Assembly: GCA_029012445.1 (NCBI GenBank)
Contig: JAQXMC010000023.1
Coordinates: forward strand, 124,001-188,000
From: Oscillospiraceae bacterium
GTDB taxonomy: Bacteria > Bacillota > Clostridia > Oscillospirales > Acutalibacteraceae
DNA: 64,000 nucleotides
Direction of reading: 5' to 3'
The position numbers and the translations under genes are program-made. Shown here piece by piece: positions 61,739 to 64,000 of this stretch; position 1 is the first letter of the stretch; each line of letters begins with the position of its first letter. The notes beneath the pieces were generated by a model. It saw nothing but the letters and a program-made list of their open reading frames with translations, ran no database searches and was not told where the DNA came from.

Positions 61739-62275
61739 ATGAAAACCTATAAAATCAATATAGCGGGCCTTGAAAGAGATCTGCCCATTTGCCCCGTCAA
61801 CGACAAGCTTGATATAGCGGCTTTCGTTATTTTCGGCGATGTTGAAATAACCGTCAGGTCGGCAACCGAGCTTCTCAAGAAGTGCCCGGAGTTCGACTAT
61901 ATCGTTTCGCCCGAAGCCAAGGGAATACCCCTTGCATATGAAATGGCGAGACAGAGCGGCAAGCCCTATTTCATCTGCCGCAAGGGCGCTAAGCTTTATA
62001 TGAAGGATCCTGTTTCCGTCCATGTCCGCTCAATCACCACGGACGCGCTCCAGACCGTCTATCTCGACGGACTTGAGGGCGAAAAGATGAGAGGCAAAAA
62101 GGTCCTTGTCGTTGACGATGTTATAAGTACGGGAGAATCGCTTCTGGCGGTTATTGCTCTGCTCGAAAAATTCGACGCGGACATAGTCGGCAAGGCCGCA
62201 ATTCTCGCTGAGGGCGACGCCGCAAAGCGCGACGACATCATTTTCCTGCAGGAGCTTCCTCTTTTTGCTAAATAA
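61739..62275 (+). CDS. Adenine phosphoribosyltransferase-like PRTase
   Basis: A 178-residue type I phosphoribosyltransferase. The N-terminal part NIAGLERDLPICPVND is followed by FDYIVSPEAKGIPLAYEMA near residue 58 and the PRPP loop VLVVDDVISTGESLLA near 121. The general layout is that of Apt (adenine plus PRPP to AMP), but it is a divergent member and another base is possible. AGGAGG precedes ATG 61739. It overlaps holA by one base (TAATG). Confidence 0.8.
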   Translation: MKTYKINIAGLERDLPICPVNDKLDIAAFVIFGDVEITVRSATELLKKCPEFDYIVSPEAKGIPLAYEMARQSGKPYFICRKGAKLYMKDPVSVHVRSITTDALQTVYLDGLEGEKMRGKKVLVVDDVISTGESLLAVIALLEKFDADIVGKAAILAEGDAAKRDDIIFLQELPLFAK

Positions 62276-63309
62276 TGGCGATATTGGACGAAAGCGGCTT
62301 AAAGACACAAATCAGAAACAAAACATTTTCAAGCGTCTATCTGTTTTACGGTGAGGAGAGCTACCTCAAGCAGCTTTATATAAACCGTATAATCGACAAG
62401 ACTGTCAACGAAAGCTTTAAGTCGTTCAATCTGCATATTCTCGACGGAAAAGAAGCAACGCTCGACATGATAGCCGAGTGCTGCGAAGCATTGCCAATGA
62501 TGGGCGAATACAGCGTCACGCTTGTCGACGATATGGCGCTCAATAAGCTCGGCTCAACAGAAAACAAAAAGCTTTTTGAGCTGATCGGCGACCTTCCGGA
62601 AACGACGATTCTGATATTCCGGCAGGACACTGCTCAGGTCAACCCCAAGGAAAAAAGCTGGGCTGAGATAATAAAGCTCGTCTCAGCTAACGGGAGTTGT
62701 GTCAATCTCAGCAAAAAATCCGCCGCTGAGCTGACGAAGATTCTCGTTGCGGGAGCGCAGAAACGAGACTGCACCATGAAGCCGGACACTGCGAGATATC
62801 TGGTTTCCGTTGTCGGCGATGATATGACCTCGCTTCTGAATGAGCTTGACAAGGTCTGCGCTTTTGCGGGCGGCCGCATGATAACTCAAAAGGACATCGA
62901 TGCGGTTGCGGTCAGGTCTCTTGAGGCGACGACCTTCAGTCTCTCCAAAGCTCTCGTTGCCGGCAGTTTCGACAAGGCATATGAAATGCTCGACACGCTT
63001 TTCTTCAGAAAGACGGAGCCCACACTGATTATGGGCGCTCTTATCAGCGCATATGTCGATATGTACCGGGCAAAAGTTGCGCTCATCAACGGTCAAAGTG
63101 CGACCGCTCTGGCGGAGTCGTTCAATTATAAAAACAAAGAGTTCAGGCTCACAAACGGCGCAAGAAATGCCTCAAAGCTCAGCGTCGATCAGCTGAGAAA
63201 CGCTCTCGAGCTTCTGTCTGAAACGGACGAAAAGCTCAAGACCGGAGTCGATGCGAGCGGAGCAAGACTCGCAATAGAACAGCTTATGGTCAGACTTATG
63301 CTCATATAG
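62275..63309 (+). CDS. holA: DNA polymerase III subunit delta
   Basis: A 344-residue clamp-loader subunit. The start region VYLFYGEESYLKQLYINRI is the family's N-terminal motif. LPMMGEYSVTLVDD and the middle GDDMTSLLNELDKVCAFAG are conserved, followed by the helical collar domain. It lacks a usable Walker A, as expected for delta. The ATG overlaps the stop of the PRTase gene, so translation is coupled. Confidence 0.93.
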   Translation: MAILDESGLKTQIRNKTFSSVYLFYGEESYLKQLYINRIIDKTVNESFKSFNLHILDGKEATLDMIAECCEALPMMGEYSVTLVDDMALNKLGSTENKKLFELIGDLPETTILIFRQDTAQVNPKEKSWAEIIKLVSANGSCVNLSKKSAAELTKILVAGAQKRDCTMKPDTARYLVSVVGDDMTSLLNELDKVCAFAGGRMITQKDIDAVAVRSLEATTFSLSKALVAGSFDKAYEMLDTLFFRKTEPTLIMGALISAYVDMYRAKVALINGQSATALAESFNYKNKEFRLTNGARNASKLSVDQLRNALELLSETDEKLKTGVDASGARLAIEQLMVRLMLI

Positions 63310-63316
63310 GTGAAAT

Positions 63317-63922
63317 ATGATAAAACTTGAACAGGCGACGATCGTCGAGGGTAAATATGATAAAATAAAGCTTTCTTCGATAATAGACGGCTTGATTATC
63401 GAAACGGACGGCTTCGGAATTTTCAAGGATAAGGAAAAGCAGAAGCTGATAAGGCGGCTTGCCGAAGAAAAGGGCATAATAATTATGACGGACAGCGACT
63501 CGGCAGGCTTCAGAATACGCTCGTTTTTAGGCGGGAGCATACCCGGCGACAGAATAACTCATGTCTATATCCCCGACATCTTCGGCAAGGAAAAACGCAA
63601 GACCGAAGCTTCAAAGGAGGGCAAGCTGGGAGTTGAGGGCGTACCGACTCAGATAATTCTCAAGGCTCTTGAAAGAGCGGGAGTGACCTGCACCGAAAGC
63701 GATGGCAGCGGAAAAAGGGAGATCACCAACCTTGACCTTTATGAGCTCGGACTTTCTGGCTGCGCCGACAGCCGCAGAAAACGGGAAAAGCTCCTGAAAT
63801 ATCTTGAGCTTCCGACAAGGCTTTCAACCTCGTCGTTCGTCAAGGTTCTCAACACATTCACAACATACGATGATTTAATAAAGAAAGCGGAAGAATGTTT
63901 TTCTCAGGAGGAAAAAATATGA
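63317..63922 (+). CDS. rnmV: Ribonuclease M5
   Basis: A 201-residue Toprim-domain nuclease that matures 5S rRNA. The catalytic Glu is in ATIVEGKYDKIKLS and the DxD motif in IIMTDSDSAGFRIR near residue 60. IPDIFGKEKRKTE and GVEGVPTQIILKAL follow. It typically pairs with rsmA or holA neighbours in Firmicutes. It starts 7 bases after holA and overlaps ispF by four bases (ATGA). Confidence 0.93.
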   Translation: MIKLEQATIVEGKYDKIKLSSIIDGLIIETDGFGIFKDKEKQKLIRRLAEEKGIIIMTDSDSAGFRIRSFLGGSIPGDRITHVYIPDIFGKEKRKTEASKEGKLGVEGVPTQIILKALERAGVTCTESDGSGKREITNLDLYELGLSGCADSRRKREKLLKYLELPTRLSTSSFVKVLNTFTTYDDLIKKAEECFSQEEKI

Positions 63923-64000
63923 GAATCGGTCACGGATACGATGTTCACAGGCTCGTTGGGGGCAGAAAGCTGGTCCTCGGCGGAGTCGAGATAGAAAACG
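63919..64000 (+). CDS. ispF: 2-C-methyl-D-erythritol 2,4-cyclodiphosphate synthase, 5' end only
   Basis: Only 27 residues are in the window. They begin MRIGHGYDVHRLV, the invariant N-terminus of IspF, including the metal ligands Asp and His of GYDVH, followed by LGGVEI. It belongs to the MEP isoprenoid pathway, which supplies undecaprenyl carrier among others. AGGAGG precedes the ATG, which overlaps the rnmV stop. The gene is cut by the window end. Confidence 0.95.
   Translation, partial: MRIGHGYDVHRLVGGRKLVLGGVEIEN

Overview
The window reads as the chromosome of a low-to-mid GC Gram-positive anaerobe of class Clostridia, probably Oscillospirales/Ruminococcaceae-like. The supporting signs are strong AGGAGG ribosome binding sites, sigma-A promoters with 17-bp spacers, T-box and purine riboswitches, an IreB homologue, a LysM/GH18 spore-type hydrolase, a PASTA-bearing division PBP, and a MurE with the meso-DAP signature. 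Most genes are on the plus strand. I see no rRNA, CRISPR array, transposase or phage gene.

Layout. 1-2744: discrete condensation-like, adenylate-forming and carrier proteins, a split NRPS-like trio entered mid-gene. 3089-6573: MscS channel, CDF metal exporter and an unusually long PRPP synthetase. 6580-6884: a composite intergenic repeat flanked by duplicated terminator hairpins. 7020-10750: an orphan zinc-type ABC permease with an FkbM methyltransferase, a membrane M28 peptidase, and NrdR. 10827-24358: the division and cell-wall (dcw) cluster mraZ-rsmH-ftsL-pbp-murE-mraY-ftsW-murG-murA-ftsQ-ftsZ, lacking murF, murD and murC. 24504-24976: tRNA-Leu and a hairpin-repeat patch. 24977-29820 (minus strand): kdpE-kdpD without a Kdp pump, then the CCA-adding enzyme. 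29999-32872: arsC-like/DUF896/rimM/trmD operon, HPr and an ANTAR regulator. 33414-33490: tRNA-Arg on the minus strand. 33664-39165: GH18 hydrolase, DUF2157 pair, secreted lipase and RbgA. 39171-39379: the second copy of the hairpin-flanked repeat. 39403-42976: a small unknown protein, a SanA-like protein, IMP dehydrogenase and NAD synthetase. 43052-43615 (minus strand): ireB and a small conserved protein. 43945-49779: guanine riboswitch, xpt and a BMP-type nucleoside ABC transporter. 49958-53372: second CDF protein, metallophosphoesterase and a frameshifted acyltransferase. 53549-58336: uvrBA. 58400-64000: T-box alaS, HIT protein, PRTase, holA, rnmV and the start of ispF.

Functional themes. 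Cell-wall synthesis and division form the core of the window. Purine metabolism recurs (PRPP synthetase, IMPDH, riboswitch-controlled xpt with its transporter, and an APRT-like enzyme). The most unusual observation is the pair of related intergenic elements at 6.6 kb and 39.2 kb, in opposite orientation. Each is bracketed by direct copies of a different terminator hairpin, as if a small element inserts into terminators and duplicates them. A second point is the acyltransferase, whose reading frame is broken by exactly one extra unit of a tetranucleotide repeat.
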